In this document: positions 21,245 to 35,000 of the stretch, piece by piece
How positions within the stretch are numbered: position 1 is the stretch's first letter
Layout: each line of letters opens with the position of its first letter
Assembly: GCA_920105625.2 (NCBI GenBank)
Contig: OV050030.1
Span: 159,039,863-159,103,862, forward strand
Direction: 5' to 3'
Source of the DNA: Clusia tigrina
Lineage: Eukaryota; Arthropoda; Insecta; Diptera; Clusiidae
Length of the DNA: 64,000 nucleotides
Notes under the pieces: model-generated
Told to the model about the DNA's origin: nothing
The model's input: only the letters and a program-made list of their open reading frames with translations
Databases searched by the model: none
Made by a program: the position numbers and the translations under genes

Positions 21245-24200
21245 ACCGTATAGAAGTTAGGTCCATTAGAAGTTTTATCAGTGTTTGGTTTGCGACTCAA
21301 AGGTAGCATAGCTATGAGCGATATCTTAAATTGAGTACTTTATTGTCACAAAATTTCAAGGTTTTATTACGCTCAAGTAAAAAGTTACAAGCATTTGAAT
21401 ATGGCAAACTTTGATAGGTATAGGAGGCACCGTATAGAAGTTAGGGCCATTTGAAGCTTTATAAGTGTTTGATTTGGGACTGAAGGGTAGCATATTTATG
21501 AGCAATAGCTTAAATTGATAAGAGGCTCGAGTACTTGATTGTCACAAAATTTCAAGGTTTTTTGACGCTCCAGTAAAAAGGTGCAAGCATTTGATTGTTG
21601 CAAACTTTGTTGGATATAGAAGTTAGGGCCATTTGAAGTTTTATCAATATTTTTTTTGGGACTCAAGGGTAGCATAGCTATGAGCGATAGCTTAAATTGA
21701 CAAGAGTAAAAAGTAACAAGCATTTGATTGTTGCAAACTTTGATAGGTATAGGACGCACCGTATAGAAGTTAGGGCCATTTGAAGTTTTATCAGTGTTTG
21801 TTTTGGGACTCAAGGGTAGCATAGCTATGAGCGATAGCTTATATTGACAAGATTACTTTATTGTCACACAATTTCAAGGTTTTATTACGCTCCGGTAAAA
21901 ATTTACAAGCATTTGAATATTGCAAACTTTGATAGGTATAGGACACACCGTATAGAAGTTAGGGCCATTTGAAGTTTTATCAGTATTTGTTTTTGGACTC
22001 AAGGGTAGCATAGGTATGAGCGATAGCTTAAATTGATAAGAGGCTCGAGTACCTTATTATCACAAAATTTCAAGGGTTTATTACACTCCTGTAAAAAGTT
22101 ACAAGCATTTGAATTTTGCAAACTTTGATAGGTATAGGACGCACCGTATAGAAGTTAGGGCCATTTGAAGTTTTATTAGTTTTTGTTTTGGGACTCAAGA
22201 GTAGAATAGCTATGAGCGATAGCTTAAATTGATAAGAGGCTCGAGTACTTTATTGTCACAAAATTTCAAGGTTTTATTACACTCCAGTAAAAAGTTACAA
22301 GCATTTGAATTTTGCAAACTTTGATAGGTATAGGACGCACAGTATAGAAGTTAGGGCCATTTGAAGTTTTATCAATACTTGTTTTGGGACTCAAGGGTAG
22401 CATAGCTATGAGCGATATCTTAAATTGATAAGAGGCTCGAGTACTTCATTGTCACAAAATTTCAACGTTTTATGACGCTCCAGTAAAAAGTTACAAGCAT
22501 TTGAATGTTGCAAACTTTGATAGGTATAGTTGGCACCGTATAAAAGTTAGAACCATTTGAACTTTTATCAGTATTTGTTTTGCGACTCAAGAGTAGCATA
22601 GCTATGAACGATAGCTTAAATTGACAAAAGGCATGAGTACTTTATTGTCACAAAATTTCAAGGATTTTTTACGCTCCAGTAAAAAGTTACAAGCATATGA
22701 ATGTTGCAAACTTTGATAGGTATAGGACGCACCGTATAGAAGTTAGGTCAATTTGAAGTTTTATCAGTGTTTGGTTTGCGACTCAAAGGTAGCATAGCTA
22801 TGTGCGATATCTTAAATTGAGTACTTTATTGTCACAAAATTTCAAGGTTTTATTACGCTCAAGTAAAAAGTAACAAGCATTTGATTGTTGCAAACTTTGA
22901 TAGGTATAGGACGCACCGTATAGAAGTTAGGGCCATTTGAAGTTTTATCAGTGTTTGTTTTGGGACTCAAGGGTAGCATAGCTATGAGCGATAGCTTATA
23001 TTGACAAGATTACTTTATTGTCACAAAATTTCAAGGTTTTATTACGCTCCGGTAAAAATTTACAAGCATTTGAATGTTGCAAACTTTGATAGGTATATGA
23101 CGCACCGTATAGAAGTTAGGGCCATTTGAAGTTTTATCAGTGTTTGTTTTGGGACTCAAGAGTAGCATAGCTATGAGCGATAGCTTATATTGACTAGATT
23201 ACTTTATTGTCACAAAATTTCAAGGTTTTTTTACGCTCCGGTAAAAATTGACAAGCATTTGAATGTTGCAAACTTTGATAGGTATAGGACGCACCGTATA
23301 GAAGTTAGGGCCATTTGAAGTTTTATCAGTGTTTGTTTTGGGACTCAAGGGTAGCATAGCTACGAGCGATAGCTTAAATGGACAAGAGTACTTTATTGTC
23401 ACAAAATTTCAAGGTTTTATTACACTCCTGTAAAAAGTTACAAGCATTTGAATTTTGCAAACTTTGATAGGTATAGGACGCACCGTATAGAAGTTAGGGC
23501 CATTTGAAGTTTTATCAATATTTGTTTTGGGACTCAAGGGAAGCATAGCTATGAGCGATAGCTTAAATTGATAAGAGGCTCGAGTACTTTATTGTCACAA
23601 AATTTCAACGTTCTATGGCGCTCCAGTAAAAAGTTACAAGCATTTGAATGTTGCAAACTTTGATAGGTATAGGAGGCACCGTATAAAAGTTAGAATCATT
23701 TGAACTTTTATCAGTGTTTGTTTTGGGACTCAAGGGTAGTATAGCTATGAACGATAGCTTAAATTGACAAAAGGCATGAGTACTTTATTGTCACAAAATT
23801 TCAAGGTTTTTTTACGCTCCTGTAAAAAGTTACAAGCATTTGATTGTTGCAAACTTTGATAGCTATAGGACGCACCGTATAGAAGTTAGGTCCATTAGAA
23901 GTGTTATCAGTGTTTGGTTTCCGACTCAAAGGTAGCATAGCTATGAGCGATATCTTAAATTGAGTACTTTATTGTCACAAAATTTCAAGGTTTTAATACG
24001 CTCAAGTAAAAAGTTACAAGCATTTGAATATGGCAAACTTTGATAGGTATAGGAGGCACCGTATAGAAGTTAGGGCCATTTGAAGCTTTATAAGTGTTTG
24101 ATTTGGGACTGAAGGGTAGCATAGGTATGAGCGATAGCTTTAATTGATAAGAGGCTCGAGTACTTTATTGTCACAAAATTTCAAGGTTTTATGACGCTCC

Positions 24201-25719
24201 AGTAAATAGGTGCAAGCATTTGATTGTTGCAAACTTTGTTGGATATAGAAGTTAGGGCCATTTGAAGTTTTATCAATATTTTTTTTTGGGACTCAAGGGT
24301 AGCATAGCTATGAGCGATAGCTTAAATTGACAAGAGTAAAAAGTAACAAGCATTTGATTGTTGCAAACTTTGATAGGTATAGGACGCACCGTATAGAAGT
24401 TAGGGCCATTTGAAGTTTTATCAGTGTTTGTTTTGGGACTCAAGGGTAGCATAGCTATGAGCGATAGCTTATATTGACAAGATTACTTTATTGTCACACA
24501 ATTTCAAGGTTTTATTACGCTCCGGTAAAAATTTACAAGCATTTGAATGTTGCAAACTTTGATAGGTATAGGACACACCGTATAGAAGTTAGGGCCATTT
24601 GAAGTTTTATCAGTATTTGTTTTTAGACTCAAGGGTAGCATAGGTATGAGCGATAGCTTAAATTGATAAGAGGCTCGAGTACTTCATTGTCACAAAATTT
24701 CAACGTTTAATGACGCTCCAGTAAAAAGTTACAAGCATTTGAATGTTGCAAACTTTGATAGGTATAGTTGGCACCGTATAAAAGTTAGAACCATTTGAAC
24801 TTTTATCACTATTTGTTTTGGGACTCAAGAGTAGCATAGCTATGAACGATAGCTTAAATTGACAAAAGGCATGAGTACTTTATTGTCACAAAATTTCAAG
24901 GATTTTTTACGCTCCAGTAAAAAGTTACAAGCATATGAATGTTGCAAACTTTGATAGGTATAGGACGCACCGTATAGAAGTTAGGTCAATTTGAAGTTTT
25001 ATCAGGGTTTGGTTTGCGACTCAAAGGTAGCATAGCTATGTGCGATATCTTAAATTGAGTACTTTATTTTCACAAAATTTCAAGGTTTTATTACGCTCAA
25101 GTAAAAAGTAACAAGCATTTGATTGTTGCAAACTTTGATAGGTATAGGACGCACCGTATAGAAGTTAGGGCCATTTGAAGTTTGATCAGTGTTTGTTTTG
25201 GGACTCAAGGGTAGCATAGCTATGAGCGATAGCTTATATTGACAAGATTACTTTATTGTCACAAAATTTCAAGGTTTTATTACGCTCCGGTAAAAATTTA
25301 CAAGCATTTGAATGTTGCAAACTTTGATAGGTATATGACGCACCGTATAGAAGTTAGGGCCATTTGAAGTTTTATCAGTGTTTGTTTTGGGACTCAAGAG
25401 TAGCATAGCTATGAGCGATAGCTTATATTGACTAGATTACTTTATTCTCACAAAATTTCAAGGTTTTTTTACGCTCCGGTAAAAATTTACAAGCATTTGA
25501 ATGTTGCAAACTTTGATAGGTATAGGACGCACCGTATAGAAGTTAGGGCCATTTGAAGTTTTATCAGTGTTTGTTTTGGGACTCAAGGGTAGCATAGCTA
25601 CGAGCGATAGCTTAAATGGACAAGAGTACTTTATTGTCACAAAATTTCAAGGTTTTATTACACTCCTGTAAAAAGTTACAAGCATTTGAATTTTGCAAAC
25701 TTTGATAGGTATAGGACGC
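21245..25719 (+). repeat. 4475-bp tandem duplication, copy 2
   Basis: This is the downstream partner of 16,770-21,244 with identical order of monomer types and shared private variants. After about 25,720 the sequence no longer follows copy 1 but resembles the interior of the 2238-bp unit at about 23.46-23.83 kb, so the duplication ends here. Confidence 0.88.
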
Positions 25720-26042
25720 TCCGTATAGAAGTTAGGGCCATTTAAAGTTTTATCAATATTTGTTTTGGGACTCAAGGGAAGCATAGCTATGAGCGATAGC
25801 TTAAATTGATAAGAGGCTCGAGTACTTTATTGTCACAAAATTTCAACGTTCTATGTCGCTCCAGTAAAAAGTTACAAGCATTTGAATGTTGCAAACTTTG
25901 ATAGGTATAGGAGGCACCGTATAAAAGTTAGAAGCATTTGAACTTTTATCAGTGTTTGTTTTGGGACTCAAGGGTAGTATAGCTATGAACGATAGCTTAA
26001 ATTGACAAAAGGCATGAGTACTTTATTGTCACAAAATTTCAA

Positions 26043-26135
26043 GGTTTTTTTACGCTCCTGTAAAAAGTTACAAGCATTTGCCATTTGAAGTTTTATCAAT
26101 ATTTTTTTTGGGACTCAAGGGTAGCATAGCTATGA
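26043..26135 (+). repeat. Deletion junction inside Domain II
   Basis: At 26,080/26,081 ACAAGCATTTG is joined directly to CCATTTGAAG, so the second half of one monomer and several following monomers of the usual 12-mer order are missing. Downstream the sequence continues with the 14-bp-deleted fused module (CAATATTTTTTTTGGG). Both sides end in CATTTG, so the break lies at similar sequences out of monomer phase. The loss shortens the local higher-order unit to about 868 bp (25,459 to 26,327). Confidence 0.85.
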
Positions 26136-26326
26136 GCGATAGCTTAAATTGACAAGAGTAAAAAGTAACAAGCATTTGATTGTTGCAAACTTTGATAGGT
26201 ATAGGACGCACCGTATAGAAGTTAGGGCCATTTGAAGTTTTATCAGTGTTTGTTTTGGGACTCAAGGGTAGCATAGCTATGAGCGATAGCTTATACTGAC
26301 TAGATTACTTTATTGTCACAAAATTT

Positions 26327-26459
26327 CAAGGTTTTTTTACGCTCCGGTAAAAATTTACAAGCATTTGAATGTTGCAAACTTTGATAGGTATAGGACGCAT
26401 AGTTATGAGCGATAGCTTAAATTGATAAGAGGTTCGAGTACTTTATTGTCACAAAATTT
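26327..26459 (+). repeat. Truncated monomer, 63-bp internal deletion
   Basis: GGACGCA at about 26,393-26,399 is joined to TAGTTATGAGCG. The expected CCGTATAGAAG through GGGTAG segment is absent. The reference monomer carries GCA at both deletion ends 63 bp apart, so this is a simple microhomology deletion. It is seen once in the window. Confidence 0.8.
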
Positions 26460-27249
26460 CAACGTTTTATGACGCTCCAGTAAAAAGTTACAAGCATTTG
26501 AATGTTGCAAACTTTGATAGGTATAGGGGGCACCGTATAGAAGTTAGGTCCATTTGAAGTTTTATCAGTGTTTGGTTTGCGACTCAAAGGTAGCATAGCT
26601 ATGAGCGATATCTTAAATTGAGTACTTTATTGTCACAAAATTTCAAGGTTTTATTACGCTCAAGTAAAAAGTTACAAGCATTTAAATATTGCAATCTTTG
26701 ATAGGTATAGGAGGCACTGTATAGAAGTTAGGGCCATTTGAAGCTTTATAAGTGTTTGATTTGGGACTGAAGGGTAGCATATCTATGAGCGATAGCACAG
26801 ATTGATAAGAGGCTCGAGTACTTTATTGTCACAAAATTTCAAGATTTTATTACGCTCCCGTAAAGAGTTACAAGCATTTGATTGTTGCAAACTTTGTTAG
26901 ATATAAAAGTTAGGGCCATTTGAGGTTTTATCAATATTTTTTTTGGGACTCAAGGGTAGCATAGCTATGAGCGATAGCTTAAATTGACAAGAGTAAAAAG
27001 TAACAAGCATTTGATTGTTGCAAACTTTGATAGGTATATGACGCACCGTATAGAAGTTAGGGCCATTTGAAGTTTTATCAGTGTTTGTTTTGGGACTCAA
27101 GGGTAGCATAGCTATGAGCGATAGCTTATATTGACTAGATTACTTTATTGTCACAAAGTTTCAAGGTTTTTTTACGCTCCGGTAAAAATTTACAAGCATT
27201 TGTATGTTGCAAACTTTGATAGGTATAGGATGCACCGTATAGAAGTTAG

Positions 27250-28924
27250 GGCCATTTGAAGTTTTATCAGTGTTTGTTTTGAGACTCAAGGGTAGCATAG
27301 CTACGAGCGATAGCTTAAATGGACAAGAGTACTTTATTGTCACAAAATTTCAAGGTTTTATTACACTCCTGTAAAAAGTTACAAGCATTTGAATTTTGCA
27401 AACTTTGATAGGTATAGGACGCACCGTATAGAAGTTAGGGCCATTTGAAGTTTTATCAATATTTGTTTTGGGACTCAAGGGAAGCATAGCTATGAGCGAT
27501 AGCTTAAATTGATAAGAGGCTCGAGTACTTTATTGTCACAAAATTTCAACGTTCTATGACGCTCCAGTAAAAAGTTACAAGCATTTGAATGTTGCAAACT
27601 TTGATAGGTATAGGAGGCACCGTATAAAAGTTAGAACCATTTGAACTTTTATCAGTGTTTGTTTTGGGACTCAAGGGTAGTATAGCTATGAACGATAGCT
27701 TAAATTGACAAAAGGCATGAGTACTTTATAGTCACAAAATTTCAAGGTTTTTTTACGCTCCAGTAAAAAGTTACAAGCATATGAATGTTGCAAACTTTGA
27801 TAGGTATAGGACGCACCGTATAGAAGTTAGGTCCATTAGAAGTTTTATCAGTGTTTGGTTTGCGACTCAAAGGTAGCATAGCTATGAGCGATATCTTAAA
27901 TTGAGTACCTTATTGTCACAAAATTTCAAGGTTTTATTACGCTCAAGTAAAAAGTTACAAGCATTTGAATATGGCAAACTTTGATAGGTATAGGAGGCAC
28001 CGTATAGAAGTTAGGGCCATTTGAAGCTTTATAAGTGTTTGATTTGGGACTGAAGGGTAGCATATTTATGAGCGATAGCTTAAATTGATAAGAGGCTCGA
28101 GTACTTTATTGTCACAAAATTTCAAGGTTTTATGACGCTCCAGTAAAAAGGTGCAAGCATTTGATTGTTGCAAACTTTGTTGGATATAGAAGTTAGGGCC
28201 ATTTGAAGTTTTATCAATATTTTTTTTGGGACTGAAGGGTAGCATAGCTATGAGCGATAGCTTAAATTGACAAGAGTAAAAAGTAACAAGCATTTGATTG
28301 TTGCAAACTTTGATAGGTATAGGACGCACCGTATAGAAGTTAGGGCCATTTGAAGTTTTATCAGTGTTTGTTTTGGGACTCAAGGGTAGCATAGCTATGA
28401 GCGATAGCTTATATTGACAAGATTACTTTATTGTCACACAATTTCAAGGTTTTATTACGCTCCGGTAAAAATTTACAAGCATTTGAATGTTGCAAACTTT
28501 GATAGGTATAGGACACACCATATAGAAGTTAGGGCCATTTGAAGTTTTATCAGTATTTGTTTTTGGACTCAAGGGTAGCATAGGTAGGAGCGATAGCTTA
28601 AATTGATAAGAGGCTCGAGTACCTTATTATCACAAAATTTCAAGGGTTTATTACACTCCTGTAAAAAGTTACAAGCATTTGAATTTTGCAAACTTTGATA
28701 GGTATAGGACGCACCGTATAGAAGTTAGGGCCATTTGAAGTTTTATTAGTTTTTGTTTTGGGACTCAAGAGTAGAATAGCTATGAGCGATAGCTTAAATT
28801 GATAAGAGGCTCGAGTACTTTATTGTCACAAAATTTCAAGGTTTTATTACACTCCAGTAAAAAGTTACAAGCATTTGAATTTTGCAAACTTTGATAGGTA
28901 TAGGACGCACAGTATAGAAGTTAG
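27250..28924 (+). repeat. 1675-bp tandem duplication, copy 1
   Basis: This is repeated head-to-tail directly downstream at an offset of 1675 bp. Private variants shared by both copies include GCATAGGTAGGAGCG (28,577 / 30,252), ATTGAGTACCTTATT, and CTTTATAGTCAC (27,725 / 29,400). Only a few differences were seen (TTTGCGAC versus TTGGCGAC, AAATTGATAAG versus AAATAGATAAG), so the event is recent. The junction lies within about 20 bp of 28,925. Confidence 0.9.
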
Positions 28925-30599
28925 GGCCATTTGAAGTTTTATCAGTGTTTGTTTTGGGACTCAAGGGTAGCATAGCTACGAGCGATAGCTTAAATGGACA
29001 AGAGTACTTTATTGTCACAAAATTTCAAGGTTTTATTACACTCCTGTAAAAAGTTACAAGCATTTGAATTTTGCAAACTTTGATAGGTATAGGACGCACC
29101 GTATAGAAGTTAGGGCCATTTGAAGTTTTATCAATATTTGTTTTGGGACTCAAGGGAAGCATAGCTATGAGCGATAGCTTAAATAGATAAGAGGCTCGAG
29201 TACTTTATTGTCACAAAATTTCAACGTTCTATGACGCTCCAGTAAAAAGTTACAAGCATTTGAATGTTGCAAACTTTGATAGGTATAGGAGGCACCGTAT
29301 AAAAGTTAGAACCATTTGAACTTTTATCAGTGTTTGTTTTGGGACTCAAGGGTAGTATAGCTATGAACGATAGCTTAAATTGACAAAAGGCATGAGTACT
29401 TTATAGTCACAAAATTTCAAGGTTTTTTTACGCTCCAGTAAAAAGTTACAAGCATATGAATGTTGCAAACTTTGATAGGTATAGGACGCACCGTATAGAA
29501 GTTAGGTCCATTAGAAGTTTTATCAGTGTTTGGTTGGCGACTCAAAGGTAGCATAGCTATGAGCGATATCTTAAATTGAGTACCTTATTGTCACAAAATT
29601 TCAAGGTTTTATTACGCTCAAGTAAAAAGTTACAAGCATTTGAATATGGCAAACTTTGATAGGTATAGGAGGCACCGTATAGAAGTTAGGGCCATTTGAA
29701 GCTTTATAAGTGTTTGATTTGGGACTGAAGGGTAGCATATTTATGAGCGATAGCTTAAATTGATAAGAGGCTCGAGTACTTTATTGTCACAAAATTTCAA
29801 GGTTTTATGACGCTCCAGTAAAAAGGTGCAAGCATTTGATTGTTGCAAACTTTGTTGGATATAGAAGTTAGGGCCATTTGAAGTTTTATCAATATTTTTT
29901 TTGGGACTGAAGGGTAGCATAGCTATGAGCGATAGCTTAAATTGACAAGAGTAAAAAGTAACAAGCATTTGATTGTTGCAAACTTTGATAGGTATAGGAC
30001 GCACCGTATAGAAGTTAGGGCCATTTGAAGTTTTATCAGTGTTTGTTTTGGGACTCAAGGGTAGCATAGCTATGAGCGATAGCTTATATTGACAAGATTA
30101 CTTTATTGTCACACAATTTCAAGGTTTTATTACGCTCCGGTAAAAATTTACAAGCATTTGAATGTTGCAAACTTTGATAGGTATAGGACACACCATATAG
30201 AAGTTAGGGCCATTTGAAGTTTTATCAGTATTTGTTTTTGGACTCAAGGGTAGCATAGGTAGGAGCGATAGCTTAAATTGATAAGAGGCTCGAGTACCTT
30301 ATTATCACAAAATTTCAAGGGTTTATTACACTCCTGTAAAAAGTTACAAGCATTTGAATTTTGCAAACTTTGATAGGTATAGGACGCACCGTATAGAAGT
30401 TAGGGCCATTTGAAGTTTTATTAGTTTTTGTTTTGGGACTCAAGAGTAGAATAGCTATGAGCGATAGCTTAAATTGATAAGAGGCTCGAGTACTTTATTG
30501 TCACAAAATTTCAAGGTTTTATTACACTCCAGTAAAAAGTTACAAGCATTTGAATTTTGCAAACTTTGATAGGTATAGGACGCACAGTATAGAAGATAG
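28925..30599 (+). repeat. 1675-bp tandem duplication, copy 2
   Basis: This is the downstream partner of 27,250-28,924. After about 30,616 it diverges and reads CAATACTTGTTTTGGG as in the standard unit, marking the right end of the duplicated segment. The monomer at the copy junction (28,837 onward) is a hybrid. Its front comes from the CACTCCAGTAAAAAG type and its back from the type with AGCTACGAGCG. Confidence 0.9.
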
Positions 30600-31465
30600 G
30601 GCCATTTGAAGTTTTATCAATACTTGTTTTGGGACTCAAGGGTAGCATAGCTATGAGCGATAGCTTAAATTGATAAGAGGCTCGAGTACTTCATTGTCAC
30701 AAAATTTCAACGTTTTATGACGCTCCAGTAAAAAGTTACAAGCATTTGAATGTTGCAAACTTTGATAGGTATAGTTGGCACCGTATAAAAGTTAGAACCA
30801 TTTGAACTTTTATCAGTATTTGTTTTGGGACTCAAGAGTAGCATAGCTATGAACGATAGCTTAAATTGACAAAAGGCATGAGTACTTTATTGTCACAAAA
30901 TTTCAAGGATTTTTTACGCTCCAGTAAAAAGTTACAAGCATATGAATGTTGCAAACTTTGATAGGTATAGGACGCACCGTATAGAAGTTAGGTCAATTTG
31001 AAGTTTTATCAGTGTTTGGTTTGCGACTAAAAGGTAGCATAGCTATGTGCGATATCCTAAATTGAGTACTTTATTGTCACAAAATTTCAAGGTTTTATTA
31101 CGCTCAAGTAAAAAGTAACAAGCATTTGATTGTTGCAAACTTTGATAGGTATAGGACGCACCGTATAGAAGTTAGGGCCATTTGAAGTTTTATCAGTGTT
31201 TGTTTTGGGACTCAAGGGTAGCATAGCTATGAGCGATAGCTTATATTGACAAGATTACTTTATTGTCACAAAATTTCAAGGTTTTATTACGCTCCGGTAA
31301 AAATTTACAAGCATTTGAATGTTGCAAACTTTGATAGGTATATGACGCACCGTATAGAAGTTAGGGCCATTTGAAGTTTTATCAGTGTTTGTTTTGGGAC
31401 TCAAGAGTAGCATAGCTATGAGCGATAGCTTATATTGACTAGATTACTTTATTGTCACAAAATTT

Positions 31466-32032
31466 CAAGGTTTTTTTACGCTCCGGTAAAAATTTACAAG
31501 CATTTGAATGTTGCAAACTTTGATAGGTATAGGACGCACCGTATAGAAGTTAGGGCCATTTGAAGTTTTATCAGTGTTTGTTTTGGGACTCAAGGGTAGC
31601 ATAGCTACGAGCGATAGCTTAAATGGACAAGAGTACTTTATTGTCACAAAATTTCAAGGTTTTATTACACTCCTGTAAAAAGTTACAAGCATTTGAATTT
31701 TGCAAACTTTGATAGGTATAGGACGCACCGTATAGAAGTTAGGGCCATTTGAAGTTTTATCAATATTTGTTTTGGGACTCAAGGGAAGCATAGCTATGAG
31801 CGATAGCTTATATTGACTAGATTACTTTATTGTCACAAAATTTCAAGGTTTTTTTACGCTCCGGTAAAAATTTACAAGCATTTGAATGTTGCAAACTTTG
31901 ATAGGTATAGGACGCACCGTATACAAGTTAGGGCCATTTGAAGTTTTATCAGTGTTTGTTTTGGGACTCAAGGGTAGCATAGCTACGAGCGATAGCTTAA
32001 ATGGACAAGAGTACTTTATTGTCACAAAATTT
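31466..32032 (+). repeat. Local 378-bp dimer duplication (two 189-bp monomers)
   Basis: The anchor monomer occurs at 31,466 and again at 31,844, 378 bp later. The intervening monomer (31,655-31,843) is a recombinant. It starts as the CACTCCTGTAAAAAG / GGGAAGC type, normally 196 bp, but ends with TTATATTGACTAGATTAC of the 189-bp type. The exchange falls at about 31,790-31,810, in register, over the conserved AGCTATGAGCG stretch. Confidence 0.85.
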
Positions 32033-35000
32033 CAAGGTTTTATTACACTCCAGTAAAAAGTTACAAGCATTTGAATGTTGCAAACTTTGATAGGTATAGG
32101 AGGCACCGTATAAAAGTTAGAACCATTTGAACTTTTATCAGTGTTTGTTTTGGGACTCATGGGTAGTATAGCTATGAACGATAGCTTAAATTGACAAAAG
32201 CCATGAGTACTTTATTGTCACAAAATTTCAAGGTTTTTTTACGCTCCTGTAAAAAGTTACAAGCATTTGATTGTTGCAAACTTTGATAGGTATAGGACGC
32301 ACCGTATAGAAGTTAGGTCCATTAGAAGTTTTATCAGTGTTTGGTTTGCGACTCAAAGGTAGCATAGCTATGAGCGATATCTTAAATTGAGTACTTTATT
32401 GTCACAAAATTTCAAGGTTTTATTACGCTCAAGTAAAAAGTTACAAGCATTTGAATATGGCAAACTTTGATAGGTATAGGAGGCACCGTATAGAAGTTAG
32501 GGCCATTTGAAGCTTTATAAGTGTTTGATTTGGGACTGAAGGGTAGCATATTTATGAGCGATAGCTTAAATTGATAAGAGGCTCGAGTACTTTATTGTCA
32601 CAAAATTTCAAGGTTTTATGACGCTCCAGTAAAAAGGTGCAAGCATTTGATTGTTGCAAACTTTGTTGGATATAGAAGTTAGGGCCATTTGAAGTTTTAT
32701 CAATATTTTTTTTGGGACTCAAGGGTAGCATAGCTATGAGCGATAGCTTAAATTGACAAGAGTAAAAAGTAACAAGCATTTGATTGTTGCAAACTTTGAT
32801 AGGTATAGGACGCACCGTATAGAAGTTAGGGCCATTTGAAGTTTTATCAGTGTTTGTTTTGGGACTCAAGGGTAGCATAGCTATGAGCGATAGCTTATAT
32901 TGACAAGATTACTTTATTGTCACACAATTTCAAGATTTTATTACGCTCCGGTAAAAATTTACAAGCATTTGAATGTTGCAAACTTTGATAGGTATAGGAC
33001 ACACCGTATAGAAGTTAGGGCCATTTGAAGTTTTATCAGTATTTGTTTTTGGACTCAAGGGTAGCATAGGTAGGAGCGATAGCTTAAATTGATAAGAGGC
33101 TCGAGTACCTTATTATCACAAAATTTCAAGGGTTTATTACACTCCTGTAAAAAGTTACAAGCATTTGAATTTTGCAAACTTTGATAGGTATAGGACGCAC
33201 CGTATAGAAGTTAGGGCCATTTGAAGTTTTATTAGTTTTTGTTTTGGGACTCAAGAGTAGAATAGCTATGAGCGATAGCTTAAATTGATAAGAGGCTCGA
33301 GTACTTCATTGTCACAAAATTTCAAGGTTTTATTACACTCCAGTAAAAAGTTACAAGCATTTGAATTTTGCAAACTTTGATAGGTATAGTTGGCACCGTA
33401 TAAAAGTTAGAACCATTTGAACTTTTATCAGTATTTGTTTTGGGACTCAAGAGTAGCATAGCTATGAACGATAGCTTAAATTGACAAAAGGCATGAGTAC
33501 TTTATTGTCACAAAATTTCAAGGATTTTTTACGCTCCAGTAAAAAGTTACAAGCATATGAATGTTGCAAACTTTGATAGGTATAGGACGCACCGTATAGA
33601 AGTTAGGTCAATTTGAAGTTTTATCAGTGTTTGGTTTGCGACTAAAAGGTAGCATAGCTATGTGCGATATCCTAAATTGAGTACTTTATTGTCACAAAAT
33701 TTCAAGGTTTCATTACGCTCAAGTAAAAAGTAACAAGCATTTGATTGTTGCAAACTTTGATAGGTATAGGACGCACCGTATAGAAGTTAGGGCCATTTGA
33801 AGTTTTATCAGTGTTTGTTTTGGGACTCAAAGGTAGCATAGCTATGAGCGATAGCTTATATTGACAAGATTACTTTATTGTCACAAAATTTCAAGGTTTT
33901 ATTACGCTCCGGTAAAAATTTACAAGCATTTGAATGTTGCAAACTTTGATAGGTATATGACGCACCGTATAGAAGTTAGGGCCATTTGAAGTTTTATCAG
34001 TGTTTGTTTTGGGACTCAAGAGTAGCATAGCTATGAGCGATAGCTTATATTGACTAGATTACTTTATTGTCACAAAATTTCAAGGTTTTTTTACGCTCCG
34101 GTAAAAATTTACAAGCATTTGAATGTTGCAAACTTTGATAGGTATAGGACGCACCGTATAGAAGTTAGGGCCATTTGAAGTTTTATCAGTGTTTGTTTTG
34201 GGACTCAAGGGTAGCATAGCTACGAGCGATAGCTTAAATGGACAAGAGTACTTTATTGTCACAAAATTTCAAGGTTTTATTACACTCCTGTAAAAAGTTA
34301 CAAGCATTTGAATTTTGCAAACTTTGATAGGTATAGGACGCACCGTATAGAAGTTAGGGCCATTTGAAGTTTTATCAATATTTGTTTTGTGACTCAAGGG
34401 AAGCATAGCTATGAGCGATAGCTTAAATTGATAAGAGGCTCGAGTACTTTATTGTCACAAAATTTCAACGTTCTATGGCGCTCCAGTAAAAAGTTACAAG
34501 CATTTGAATGTTGCAAACTTTGATAGGAATAGGAGGCACCGTATAAAAGTTAGAACCATTTGAACTTTTATCAGTGTTTGTTTTGGGACTCAAGGGTAGT
34601 ATAGCTATGAACGATAGCTTAAATTGACAAAAGCCATGAGTACTTTATTGTCACAAAATTTCAAGGTTTTTTTACGCTCCTGTAAAAAGTTACAAGCATT
34701 TGATTGTTGCAAACTTTGATAGGTATAGGACGCACCGTATAGAAGTTAGGTCCATTAGAAGTTTTATCAGTGTTTGGTTTGCGACTCAAAGGTAGCATAG
34801 CTATGAGCGATATCTTAAATTGAGTACTTTATTGTCACAAAATTTCAAGGTTTTATTACGCTCAAGTAAAAAGTTACAAGCATTTGAATATGGCAAACTT
34901 TGATAGGTATAGGAGGCACCGTATAGAAGTTAGGGCCATTTGAAGCTTTATAAGTGTTTGATTTGGGACTGAAGGGTAGCATAGGTATGAGCGATAGCTT

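Noticed and set aside
26428..26440. RNA polymerase III B-box-like GGTTCGAGTAC (usual linker form GGCTCGAGTAC)
   Set aside because: It is close to the GWTCRANNC consensus but mismatched at the last C. The common form has a second mismatch, no A-box lies at the right distance, and no T-run terminator pairs with it. I judge it chance similarity.
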